A DNA stretch of 64,000 bases from Alkalibacterium gilvum (GTDB taxonomy: Bacteria; Bacillota; Bacilli; Lactobacillales; Carnobacteriaceae_A): assembly GCF_900109085.1 (NCBI RefSeq), contig NZ_FNYW01000001.1:152221-216220 (forward strand), written 5' to 3'. The position numbers and the translations under genes are program-made. Below the pieces are notes generated by a model that saw only the letters and a program-made list of their open reading frames with translations, had not been told where the DNA came from and searched no databases. Position 1 is the stretch's first letter. Every line of letters begins with the position of its first letter. Positions 8,310 through 15,726 of this stretch are shown here, one piece after another.

Positions 8310-8313
<4 letters not shown>
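7390..8313 (-). CDS. IS3-family transposase OrfB (DDE integrase)
   Basis: A 307-aa rve-type integrase. The N-terminal HTH_21-like region (SAMCRALKISRGSYYYE) is followed by the DDE core: VTDLTYVKV carries the first Asp, FHTDRGKEFDN the second, and the GNPYDNAVAESTYKSFKFE block the catalytic Glu. The C-terminus NHFRPHGALDYASPIEYR is typical of the family. The frame starts with a GTG at 8313 that overlaps the orfA stop codon (GTGA), one base back relative to orfA. A T_TTA_AAG heptamer near the end of orfA suggests it is mainly made as an OrfAB fusion. The frame is undamaged, so the element may still be active. Confidence 0.9.
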
Positions 8314-8603
<290 letters not shown>

Positions 8604-8762
8604 AATAGATTCCTCCAGTGTGTTTGTTTTAGTATACACACCTTATCTTTTCTGTCCAACTCAGTGTAACCTATCCAATTGTTTCTCTTCATTAGAAAGT
8701 GACTTTACATTATTTAATGAAGATAGTCAATAAATAAAGTGTGTATTTGATAGATTAAAATG

Positions 8763-9383
8763 TTATTCCTGAGCTATTAATTTATCAAGCACATCTAAAT
8801 AAGGTAAACGAGGGGAAAATTTATAGTTGATCTCGAATCCTTCGTTTTCTATATTTTTCAAGGGAATGGACTTCTTTTTATCATCTTTAAACTGTTGTTG
8901 CCACCATTTATGGATAGACGTAAAATCCACTAAAAATACGCGGTTGAGTGCGCTAAACCTAATAATAACAAAACAAATCCCACCATGATCATGGCATTTT
9001 TGCATATGATCTAGTTGATGTTCATGGAAGTTTTTTAAAGGAAAAGACGTTTTATTCCGTGTTTCTTTTGCTTCAAAATCAATATAACGACCTTTGTATA
9101 TACCGTTATAATCTGTTGTGGAGGCCTTCCGAAAGTATGCTTCTGTAATTTTTGCTGCACTTCTTCTCGGGTAGTTTACATTGACTACTTGTATTGGAAT
9201 TGGTTTTTTATGAATAACGGCTTGATTTTTTTCAAGGTAATAAGCGTTAGTGGCGTTTAAATCTTCTTCTAGTGTCATACCACGATTACTATAGGACGGC
9301 TTCTTTTTCTTTAGTTGATTTCCACTCGTCTTTTTGTCATTATTAATATGATAAGGTTTCCCATTAGGATACCGGATAGTCAT
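8763..9383 (-). CDS. recU: Holliday junction resolvase RecU
   Basis: A 206-aa RecU. The start MTIRYPNGKPY is the conserved N-terminus of the family. The nuclease core includes NRGMTLEEDLNATNAYYL (family GM.LE.D.N motif), DYNGIYKGRYIDFEAKETRNKTSFPL (catalytic Asp and the ExK motif) and the HQLDHM segment. RecU cleaves four-way junctions during recombinational repair and chromosome segregation. In Bacillus and relatives it is encoded immediately upstream of the class A PBP; that pair is split here by the IS3 element, with recU itself intact. Its start codon has only a weak AAGG upstream. It is divergent from ypsA across about 75 bp. Confidence 0.95.
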   Translation of the reverse strand: MTIRYPNGKPYHINNDKKTSGNQLKKKKPSYSNRGMTLEEDLNATNAYYLEKNQAVIHKKPIPIQVVNVNYPRRSAAKITEAYFRKASTTDYNGIYKGRYIDFEAKETRNKTSFPLKNFHEHQLDHMQKCHDHGGICFVIIRFSALNRVFLVDFTSIHKWWQQQFKDDKKKSIPLKNIENEGFEINYKFSPRLPYLDVLDKLIAQE

Positions 9384-9459
9384 TTTATCACAACCTTAAA
9401 TTGATGTATTACCATTTTACCAAATAAAAACAAAAGAAAGTAGAAAGGAGAGAGGGTTT

Positions 9460-10029
9460 ATCAAAAATTTATACATTAGCGGCTATCGTTCTTATGAAAT
9501 ATCCGTGTTCAAGGCGGATGATCCAAAAATCACTTATATAAAAAAGTTTTTCAAAAAGAAACTTATTGAGTATATTGAACAAGGAGTAGAATGGGTCGTT
9601 GTATCAGGAAATTTAGGCACTGAACTTTGGGTGGGAGAAACAACCATAGAACTCAAGGAAGAGTATCCGGCAATAAAACTAGCGGTTATACTACCATACA
9701 CTAATTTTTCAAATAAGTGGAATGAACTGAATCAAATCTATTTTAATTCAATTATCGAACGTGCGGATTATGTTAATTATACATCAAACGATGATTATGC
9801 AAACCCAGGGCAGCTGAAAAATAATCAAGGCTTTATTGTTAGGAATACAGATGGCTGTTTATTATTTTATGATTCAGAGCACGAAGGTAAGACGGAATAT
9901 TTTTATAAACAGGCATTGAAATATCAGGAAAATCATGACTACCAAATGGAAACAATATCATTTGATGATCTCCAATGGTTTATAAATGATTTGTCAGAAG
10001 AAGAAAGCTTTGAGGAAGAACAATATTAA
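9460..10029 (+). CDS. ypsA: YpsA family protein (DUF1273) with probable ATC start
   Basis: A 189-aa protein if started at the ATC at 9460. The family has a Rossmann-like fold related to the DprA/lysine-decarboxylase-like superfamily and its gene is a usual neighbour of gpsB and recU. The first in-frame conventional start is a GTG at 9505, but the frame before it encodes IKNLYISGYRSYEIS, the conserved first strand and Gly-Tyr-Arg motif, and no Shine-Dalgarno sequence precedes 9505. AAGGAG at 9445-9450 ends 9 bp before the ATC, where other members have Met. Later motifs are VEWVVVSGNLGTELW, KLAVILPY and NNQGFIVRNTDGCLLFYD. B. subtilis YpsA has been linked to cell division; its biochemical activity is not known to me. 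Confidence 0.88.
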   Translation: MKNLYISGYRSYEISVFKADDPKITYIKKFFKKKLIEYIEQGVEWVVVSGNLGTELWVGETTIELKEEYPAIKLAVILPYTNFSNKWNELNQIYFNSIIERADYVNYTSNDDYANPGQLKNNQGFIVRNTDGCLLFYDSEHEGKTEYFYKQALKYQENHDYQMETISFDDLQWFINDLSEEESFEEEQY

Positions 10030-10136
10030 GCAAGGTGTTTTATGTGGATAAAACCCTTTAAGATGGCGAAAAGATTGGGGACTAGTAAACAAAAATATCA
10101 AGTTGTAAAAATAAAATAAGTTTAATATTGTAAATC

Positions 10137-10165
10137 TTCACTTTTGGACTTATATTTGCTATAAT
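10137..10165 (+). promoter_or_regulatory. Promoter of gpsB
   Basis: -35 TTCACT, 17-bp spacer, extended -10 TGCTATAAT with a consensus TATAAT at 10160-10165. The leader to gpsB is about 78 nt. Confidence 0.7.
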
Positions 10166-10249
10166 AGTGTTAGTAGTTGATTTAGATATAAAAAGTGATA
10201 GTTACTATTTCTTTATAATATTATTTAGAGTAAAAGATGGGGTGTAGGT

Positions 10250-10564
10250 ATGGATAGGGAATTGACCCAGAAAGAGATTTTAGAAAAAGATTTTAAAACT
10301 AAAATGCGTGGGTATGATCCAACTGAAGTGGATGAATTTCTTGATGTTGTTATTAGAGATTACGATGATTTCCAAAAAGAAATTGAACAGTTGAAAGCCG
10401 AAAATGATCGGTTACTTGATAAAGTTGACGAACAGGCAAAACAAATGAGCACACAAAACTCAAGTTCCAGCCAAACGAACTCAGCTATATCCAATTTTGA
10501 TATATTGAAACGTCTATCTAACCTAGAGCGACATGTTTTTGGATCTAAATTAGATAGCGAGTAA
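10250..10564 (+). CDS. gpsB: Cell division protein GpsB
   Basis: A 104-aa DivIVA-family protein. The N-terminal lipid/PBP-binding domain carries TQKEILEKDFKTKMRGYDPTEVDEFLD, with the conserved aromatic and Arg-Gly-Tyr loop, followed by a coiled coil (QKEIEQLKAENDRLLDKVDEQ), a Ser/Gln-rich linker and the C-terminal trimerisation segment FDILKRLSNLERHVFG. GpsB shuttles class A PBPs between the septum and the side wall, and this window encodes such a PBP 3 kb away. It has its own promoter and is followed by rnpB. Confidence 0.95.
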   Translation: MDRELTQKEILEKDFKTKMRGYDPTEVDEFLDVVIRDYDDFQKEIEQLKAENDRLLDKVDEQAKQMSTQNSSSSQTNSAISNFDILKRLSNLERHVFGSKLDSE

Positions 10565-10673
10565 ATCTTAGGGTTAGTAGCTAACTAGCTGTAAATACTT
10601 GGTTTAAGCGCAAAAATGCAGACTTAATCTATTTTCTAATATATATTGAGTAGCAATTTTTTTATAATTTTTT

Positions 10674-11065
10674 ATGTACATCACGGATGATCGCGCAGTT
10701 TATTTAAAACTGTGAGGAAAGTCCATGCTCACACAAGCTGAGATGCTTGTAGTGTTCGTGCGCAGCGAAATAATAAGCTGCGGCTCCCATTTAGATGGGA
10801 TGACGGCAGGAAAAAAAGCTAAGGGGTTAAACCTATGCTTGAGTACTCTTGAAAGTGCCACAGTGACGAAGCAGATGTAGAAATGCATCTGGTGGAACGC
10901 GGTAAACCCCTCGAGTGAGCAACCCAAATTTTGGTCGGGGCACTTTTCTCCTGGAAATGAACAGAGAGAAGAGGCAGGGCAACTATGCTCGTGCAGACAG
11001 ATGATCATCTCGGATAAGACGTTACCGTTTTATCTAGACAGAACATGGCTTACAGTGATGTACAT
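10674..11065 (+). ncRNA. rnpB: RNase P RNA, type B
   Basis: Catalytic RNA of RNase P, which matures tRNA 5' ends. The P1 stem is ATGTACATCAC at the 5' end pairing with GTGATGTACAT at the 3' end. Conserved blocks in order: GAGGAAAGTCCATGCTCACA, GACGGCAGGAAAAAAGC, GAAAGTGCCACAGTGACGAA, GGTGGAACGCGGTAAACCCC and ACAGAACATGGCTTACAG. The pattern is the Bacillus type. Location between gpsB and ypsC matches B. subtilis. It is followed by a strong terminator. Confidence 0.95.
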
Positions 11066-11073
11066 ATCGTGCT

Positions 11074-11105
11074 GAAATCCTCTCTTTTAAGAGAGGATTT
11101 CTTTA
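11074..11105 (+). terminator. Terminator of rnpB
   Basis: GAAATCCTCTCTT pairs with AAGAGAGGATTTC, then TTTACG; immediately after the P1 stem. Confidence 0.8.
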
Positions 11106-11158
11106 CGTAAAGAAGTATTTAAGGCATACTAGAAAGAAAAGAGAGGTGGCGTAAACAA

Positions 11159-12283
11159 ATGAGTTATAAATTACTTGCTACAGCCGCAAGTGGGATTGAA
11201 GCCCTTGTTGGAGATGAACTAAAAAAGTTAGGTTATGACGTCCAAGTTGAAAACGGACGGGCACGTTTTGAAGGCGGTAAAGAAGATATCGCTAAAGCTA
11301 ATCTATGGCTTCGAACAGCAGACCGTGTAAAAATAATTGTTGGTGAATTTGAAGCCAAAACATTTGATGATTTGTTCGAACAAACCAAAGCATTGCCGTG
11401 GGATGATTATCTATCAATGGATGCAGCGTTCCCAGTTAGTGGGAAATCTATTAAGTCAACGTTATATAGTGTTCCCGATGTGCAAAGAATCGTTAACAAG
11501 GCAATAGCTGAGAAAATAAAAGATGTTTACCATAGAAGAGGTATGCTTCCCGAAACAGGTGCGAAGTTTCCAATTGAAGTAGCTATTAGAAAAGATAAAG
11601 TTATGCTTACAATTGATACTACAGGTCCTAGCTTGTTCAAACGTGGATATCGAATGGACAAAGGGGGCGCTCCGATAAAAGAAAATATGGCTGCTGCTCT
11701 TATTATGCTGACAACTTGGCGCAAAGATCGTCCATTTGTTGATCCAACGTGTGGCTCGGGAACCATTCCAATTGAAGCGGCTTTGATTGGTCATAATATT
11801 GCCCCAGGTTTCAATCGGTCATTTTTATGTGAAGATTGGGACTGGATGCCAAAAGAGTTATGGCAGAAGGTACGACAAGATGCGGAAGAACAAGCAGATT
11901 ATGATGTAGAATTGGATATTTTAGGGACAGATGTTGACAGTCGAATGGTCAAAATTGCTGAAGAAAATGCTTTAGAAGCAGGCCTTTCGCACAGTGTTAC
12001 ATTTAAGCAAGTCCAAGTAGCGGATTTCACGACAGATAAACAATTTGGTATTATAGTTTCAAACCCACCATATGGCGAACGTTTAGGTGATCCAGATGAA
12101 GCGTACCAAGTGTATCGCGATATGGGAAAAGCTTTCCAACCACTCGAAACATGGAGTAAATACATTATTACAAGCGACTTGGACTTTGAAGAGCATTACG
12201 GAAAAAGAGCAACAAAAAAACGTAAACTCTATAATGGTTACCTTCGTACAGATTATTTCCAATATTGGGGAAAACGTAAATAA
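11159..12283 (+). CDS. ypsC: THUMP-domain 23S rRNA methyltransferase (YpsC/RlmL-like)
   Basis: A 374-aa RNA N2-guanine methyltransferase. The N-terminal region (about 1-150) is the RNA-binding THUMP domain, and the C-terminal half is a class I Rossmann methyltransferase with VDPTCGSGTIPIEAA (SAM loop), ILGTDVDSRMVKIAEENA and the catalytic IVSNPPYGERLG motif. The single-domain architecture and size match B. subtilis YpsC; E. coli RlmL carries an extra C-terminal domain absent here. RBS GAGAGGTGG precedes the ATG. A terminator follows the gene. The exact modified base is inferred from homologues. Confidence 0.9.
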   Translation: MSYKLLATAASGIEALVGDELKKLGYDVQVENGRARFEGGKEDIAKANLWLRTADRVKIIVGEFEAKTFDDLFEQTKALPWDDYLSMDAAFPVSGKSIKSTLYSVPDVQRIVNKAIAEKIKDVYHRRGMLPETGAKFPIEVAIRKDKVMLTIDTTGPSLFKRGYRMDKGGAPIKENMAAALIMLTTWRKDRPFVDPTCGSGTIPIEAALIGHNIAPGFNRSFLCEDWDWMPKELWQKVRQDAEEQADYDVELDILGTDVDSRMVKIAEENALEAGLSHSVTFKQVQVADFTTDKQFGIIVSNPPYGERLGDPDEAYQVYRDMGKAFQPLETWSKYIITSDLDFEEHYGKRATKKRKLYNGYLRTDYFQYWGKRK

Positions 12284-12292
12284 GTCTGCTTT

Positions 12293-12337
12293 AAGCACAA
12301 TGTGGCTGACTATTATTAGTCGCTTTGTGCTTTTTTT
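12293..12337 (+). terminator. Terminator of ypsC
   Basis: AAGCACAA..GACTA pairs with TAGTC..TTTGTGCTT, followed by seven T residues; 9 bp after the stop. Confidence 0.8.
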
Positions 12338-12474
12338 AGTGTTTAAGCGGAGTTACCTATCTCTAGATATTGATGGAAAAAAATTGAATTAAGAATCAAA
12401 TTGAGTGAAGCGTATTACTAAGAAGATGAAAAGAACTGTTATCTGCCCATTTTAACGACTTCAATCTCATGAAT

Positions 12475-12712
12475 GTTAAAAAAGTGGTCCAAAAAGCATT
12501 ATAGGGACAAGTTATTCGCTGAAAAGCTAAAAAACTTGTTCCAAAAGCGATATAGGGACAAGTTATTCGCTGAAAAGCTAAAAAACTTGTTCCAAAAGCG
12601 ATATAGGGACAAGTTATTCGAGGAAAAGCTAAAAAACTTGTTCCAAAAGTGATATATGGACAAGTTATTCGCTGAAAAACTAAAAAACTTGTTCCAAAAG
12701 TGATATATGGAG
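12475..12712. repeat. 51-bp tandem repeat array, about 4.5 copies, each a hairpin
   Basis: The unit starts at 12507, 12558, 12609 and 12660 (exact 51-bp period), with a diverged partial copy before. Each unit holds ACAAGTT and AACTTGT, extended to a 10-bp stem (GGGACAAGTT with AACTTGTTCC, one G-U pair) around a 19-nt loop, then a short linker (AAAAGCGATATA). Copies differ by a few bases. There are no unique spacers, so it is not a CRISPR. It lies between the ypsC terminator and the deaminase gene; the remaining bases to 12890 show nothing else recognisable. Confidence 0.9.
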
Positions 12713-12906
12713 AAACACTTTTATAAAAAGTGCAAAAATTTCTCACTAATCTCTTGTAACACAAACAGCCTAGCCAGTTACACCACGAAAAAAAATCTAT
12801 CTATTGTATCTCATATAAAATATTTATGTCTATATTTAAGCTCATTAATTTGAAGTAATGAGACGAGTAGTATACGATATTATTAAATATATAGGAGGCT
12901 AAGGAA

Positions 12907-13383
12907 ATGATTACAAAAGTAGATCAACCCTTTTTAAAACGTAGTGTTGAATTAGCTGAAGAAGGCTTGAACAAAGGTGATGCACCATTTGGTTCACTTC
13001 TTGTTTCTTCAGACGGGAAAATATTATTTGAAGACCATAACCACATTGGCGGAGGCGACGCGACACGCCATCCTGAATTTGCCATTTCACGGTGGGCAGC
13101 TGAGAATTTGACCCCAGAGGAAAGAGCAGTCACAGTCGTTTATACGTCAGGCGAACATTGTTCGATGTGTTCTTCAGCGCATGGACTAGTTGGACTTGGA
13201 CGAATCGTCTATGTAAGTTCGACTGAACAGTTAAAAGCTTGGAAAAAGGAATGGAATATTGATGCGGGACGATTAGAAGGGCTAGCTATTGAAGATGTTA
13301 TAAAAGGTACCCAAGTTGATGGTCCAGATGAAGAATTATCAAAACAAGTTAAACAACTGCAAGCAAGATATTACAATATTTAA
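12907..13383 (+). CDS. Nucleoside/guanine deaminase-like zinc enzyme
   Basis: A 158-aa cytidine-deaminase-superfamily protein. Family features are DAPFGSLLVSSDGKILFEDHN, the first zinc motif HPEFAISRWA (HxE with the catalytic Glu) and the second zinc motif GEHCSMCSSAHGLVGLGRIVYV (CxxC). The HPE and HCSMC variants differ from the TadA-type HAE/PCxMC, so tRNA adenosine deaminase is unlikely; a free-base or nucleoside deaminase (guanine-deaminase-like) is the better guess. The C-terminal RYYNI end is also seen in GuaD-like enzymes. AGGAGG lies 7 bp before the ATG. It is a single gene between the repeat array and a bidirectional terminator, so the substrate stays open. Confidence 0.75.
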   Translation: MITKVDQPFLKRSVELAEEGLNKGDAPFGSLLVSSDGKILFEDHNHIGGGDATRHPEFAISRWAAENLTPEERAVTVVYTSGEHCSMCSSAHGLVGLGRIVYVSSTEQLKAWKKEWNIDAGRLEGLAIEDVIKGTQVDGPDEELSKQVKQLQARYYNI

Positions 13384-13434
13384 AAAAGAAGCAGCATCCA
13401 AGTTCTTATCTAAGAGCTTGGATGCTGCTTTTTC
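13384..13434. terminator. Bidirectional terminator, deaminase / betaine-binding protein
   Basis: GAAGCAGCATCCAAG pairs with CTTGGATGCTGCTTT; A-rich on the left and T-rich on the right, serving two convergent genes. Confidence 0.85.
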
Positions 13435-13449
13435 TGTTAATTAGAAGCC

Positions 13450-14343
13450 CTACTTTTTTGCTGGCAAGTCTTCGATAGAATTGATGTTTTCCATATATGT
13501 CGGGACAACATAACCTAGAACTGTACCTTCTAAATTTGGTCCCAAGTCGTTGATCTTATCGCCATATGTTTCCATGAATGCACCTTGAGATGTTGGTAGC
13601 CAGGCTGCTAGTGTAGCATCTGCTTCACCTTGAGCCAGTGCCTGCCATAAAACCGCGGGGTCTAAGTTTGTAATTGTAACCTCATATCCTATTTCATTCA
13701 GAACATGTGCCATGACATTCGATGAAGCACGCTCAGTGTCCCACGGCGTAGAGCCCAGTTCAAAGGGTTCTCCGTCAACAGAGTCTACACCTTCTATCCA
13801 GTCATCGACCCTACCACGATTGTCTTTGATCCATTCTTTTGTAACTTCTTCAAAGTCTCTTTCCAAACCTTCAAGCATAACCCATTGCATATCTTCAGGT
13901 TCCCATTTGAATCTGTCTAGAACTTTATATGCTTCAGGCTTATCTTCTTCAAGATCAGTACGGGTCAAAGTGTTGATACCTTCAGCTCCACCGTAAACGT
14001 TCAAAGGATCGTCTAATACTTTCAGGTCATATTTTTCAAATTTATAATGGGGCTTCCAGCCAGTAACAACGATAGGCTCTTCGTTACTAATAGCTTCATC
14101 CAATTGACCGAGCATACCGGCCGTTGAACTCTCTTGAAGTTCCCAGCCCTCTAAGTTATCATACTCTTCCAATGTTTGGTTAGAGGGGTCGGACATACCA
14201 GCTCCTGGTTCGATCCCGGTTATTGTGTATTCCAGCGCTTCTCCAATATCTTCTTCCTCTGTACTTTCATCATCTCCGCATGCAGTAAGTAACAAGGGGG
14301 CAGAAAGCAGGGTAATAGTTTTAACTAAAGTACTCTTCTTCAT
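13450..14343 (-). CDS. Glycine betaine/proline-binding lipoprotein (OpuAC-like)
   Basis: A 297-aa solute-binding protein. The N-terminus MKKSTLVKTI..LLLTAC is a lipoprotein signal with the lipobox cysteine at C22, so it is anchored outside the membrane. The mature part is an OpuAC domain: TAGMLGQLDEAISNEEPIVVTGWKPHYKF, with the aromatic residues expected to cage a quaternary ammonium, and a second lobe with ADATLAAWLPTSQGAFMETY. Betaine-uptake ABC transporters use such proteins for osmoprotection. No permease or ATPase gene is adjacent, so it is an orphan here and must pair with a transporter encoded elsewhere. RBS AGGAGGAG. The neighbouring divergent gene is a mechanosensitive channel, which fits an osmotic theme. 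Confidence 0.88.
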   Translation of the reverse strand: MKKSTLVKTITLLSAPLLLTACGDDESTEEEDIGEALEYTITGIEPGAGMSDPSNQTLEEYDNLEGWELQESSTAGMLGQLDEAISNEEPIVVTGWKPHYKFEKYDLKVLDDPLNVYGGAEGINTLTRTDLEEDKPEAYKVLDRFKWEPEDMQWVMLEGLERDFEEVTKEWIKDNRGRVDDWIEGVDSVDGEPFELGSTPWDTERASSNVMAHVLNEIGYEVTITNLDPAVLWQALAQGEADATLAAWLPTSQGAFMETYGDKINDLGPNLEGTVLGYVVPTYMENINSIEDLPAKK

Positions 14344-14381
14344 TTCTATCTCCTCCTAAAATTGTTTTATGCAACTATAAA

Positions 14382-14410
14382 ATGATAACATAAATAATTA
14401 TGTAAACCAA
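14382..14410 (-). promoter_or_regulatory. Promoter of betaine-binding protein gene
   Basis: On the minus strand TTGGTT (14405-14410), 17-bp spacer, TATCAT (14382-14387). The -10 is 38 bp before the start codon. Confidence 0.5.
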
Positions 14411-14745
14411 TTTATAATAGAAGATAGAGGGTTAAATAAAAAACTCATTCTTTAAGGACAAGATTATCAATTTTTATTATTGGTTCATCAAATGATAAAA
14501 AAGATTTTCTGACATATGATTTAAGATCCTAGGTACTGTTTTATCCGAAATCAATAGCGGCTTTATTTATTTTAAAAATTGAAACGAGATGTTAATATAA
14601 TAAATTGTGCACACCCTAATCGCAATTAATTTGATTGGAGTATATAATAAAGTATATAGCATAGATATTTTTCTTTATAAAATAAAGATAAGATATGTTA
14701 TAATATAAAAGTTGAATATTTTTTACATAATAAGGAGAGATAAAA
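14411..14745. other. AT-rich divergent intergenic region
   Basis: Between the betaine-binding protein gene and mscS. I see only an extended -10 for mscS (TGTTATAAT at about 14696-14704, plus strand) and the RBS AAGGAGAG; no repeat, RNA gene or further frame is supported. Confidence 0.5.
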
Positions 14746-15537
14746 ATGGATTGGATAAATCGTATAGTAGAAGTAGGGATGACACTAGCTTTAGCGGTCA
14801 TAACATTGATTGTTGGCTTGGCAGTAATAAAGATTATTGTTAATTTGCTTACTAAACAAGTAACTAAATCAAAATTAGATGAAAGCTTAAAACCCTTCAT
14901 CATGTCTGTAATTAGCGTTGGACTAAAACTAATTTTAGCAATAAGTGTTGTTGGGATATTAGGTATACCTACTGCATCATTTGTAGCTATATTAGGTTCA
15001 TTTGGTTTAGCGTTAGGTCTAGCTTTCCAGGGGTCATTAGCTAATTTGGCTGGTGGTGTATTACTATTAACCATGCGACCTTTCAAAGTTGGAGATTACA
15101 TTGAAGGTGCTGGATATAGTGGAACAGTTAAAGCCATTCAAATACTTTATACCGAATTAGTAACACCGGATAATAAAATGATATATGTTCCAAATGGTAA
15201 CTTGTCGAACTCTGGCATTGTTAATTATTCTGTACATGAAAACCGTCGTGTTGACTTAGTTTTTGGAGTGGGATATGAAGTAGACAATCAACATGTACTA
15301 CAGACACTTCAGGAAATTGTTTTGAAGCATCCAAAGGTTTTACTGGATCCAGAACCGTTTATTCGTATGTCTGGTCATGGTGACAGCGCAGTGGAGTATA
15401 CTGTTAGAGTTTGGAGTAAGGCGGAAGACTACTGGGATGTTCATTTTGATATAATGGAAACTGTTAAAACAACTTTTGATGATGAGAATATATCTATTCC
15501 CTATCCGCAAATGGATATTCATACGCTAGAAAATTAA
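14746..15537 (+). CDS. mscS: Small-conductance mechanosensitive channel (MscS family)
   Basis: A 263-aa MscS-type channel that opens under membrane tension to release solutes on hypo-osmotic shock. Three membrane segments occupy about residues 8-110. The third is the Gly/Ala-rich pore helix (ASFVAILGSFGLALGLAFQG SLANLAGGVLLL), followed by the hallmark RPFKVGDYIE and the beta domain (GTVKAIQILYTELVTPDNK, IYVPNGNLSNSGIVNYS). The C-terminal alpha/beta cage domain ends at the stop. AAGGAGAG precedes the ATG. A terminator follows. Confidence 0.93.
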   Translation: MDWINRIVEVGMTLALAVITLIVGLAVIKIIVNLLTKQVTKSKLDESLKPFIMSVISVGLKLILAISVVGILGIPTASFVAILGSFGLALGLAFQGSLANLAGGVLLLTMRPFKVGDYIEGAGYSGTVKAIQILYTELVTPDNKMIYVPNGNLSNSGIVNYSVHENRRVDLVFGVGYEVDNQHVLQTLQEIVLKHPKVLLDPEPFIRMSGHGDSAVEYTVRVWSKAEDYWDVHFDIMETVKTTFDDENISIPYPQMDIHTLEN

Positions 15538-15551
15538 AATCATAGAATTGA

Positions 15552-15592
15552 TAAGGAGGTGAAGACATAAAATGGTCTTCACCTTTCCTTAT
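15552..15592 (+). terminator. Terminator of mscS
   Basis: GGTGAAGAC pairs with GTCTTCACC across an 8-nt loop, then TTTCCTTATTT. Confidence 0.7.
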
Positions 15593-15663
15593 TTAAATAA
15601 AGTGTGTTTAAAAACTTGAATGAGTTATAGTTAGTTTGGTTTATTTTAAAACATATAAAAGAG

Positions 15664-15692
15664 TTCGGACTTTTATATAAAGATGATATACT
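15664..15692 (+). promoter_or_regulatory. Probable promoter of DUF1846 gene
   Basis: Weak -35 TTCGGA, 17-bp spacer, -10 TATACT; 35 bp before the start codon. Confidence 0.5.
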
Positions 15693-15726
15693 ATAGTATA
15701 ACAATAGAAGAAACTGGAGGACGGGT

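Noticed and set aside
10700..11008. Minus-strand frame of 102 codons
   Set aside because: Lies wholly inside rnpB, whose conserved RNA blocks explain the sequence.
12475..12712. CRISPR array
   Set aside because: Units are tandem with no unique spacers and no cas genes nearby; the same holds for 37629-37996.
12396..12764. Minus-strand frame of 122 codons with a 17-residue repeat (PYIAFGTSFLAFQRITC type)
   Set aside because: It is only the translation of the 51-bp array (51 = 3 x 17); no RBS, odd composition, and the DNA is better explained as a hairpin repeat.
14616..15086. Minus-strand frame of 156 codons over mscS
   Set aside because: Antisense of a clear MscS gene; no start signal.
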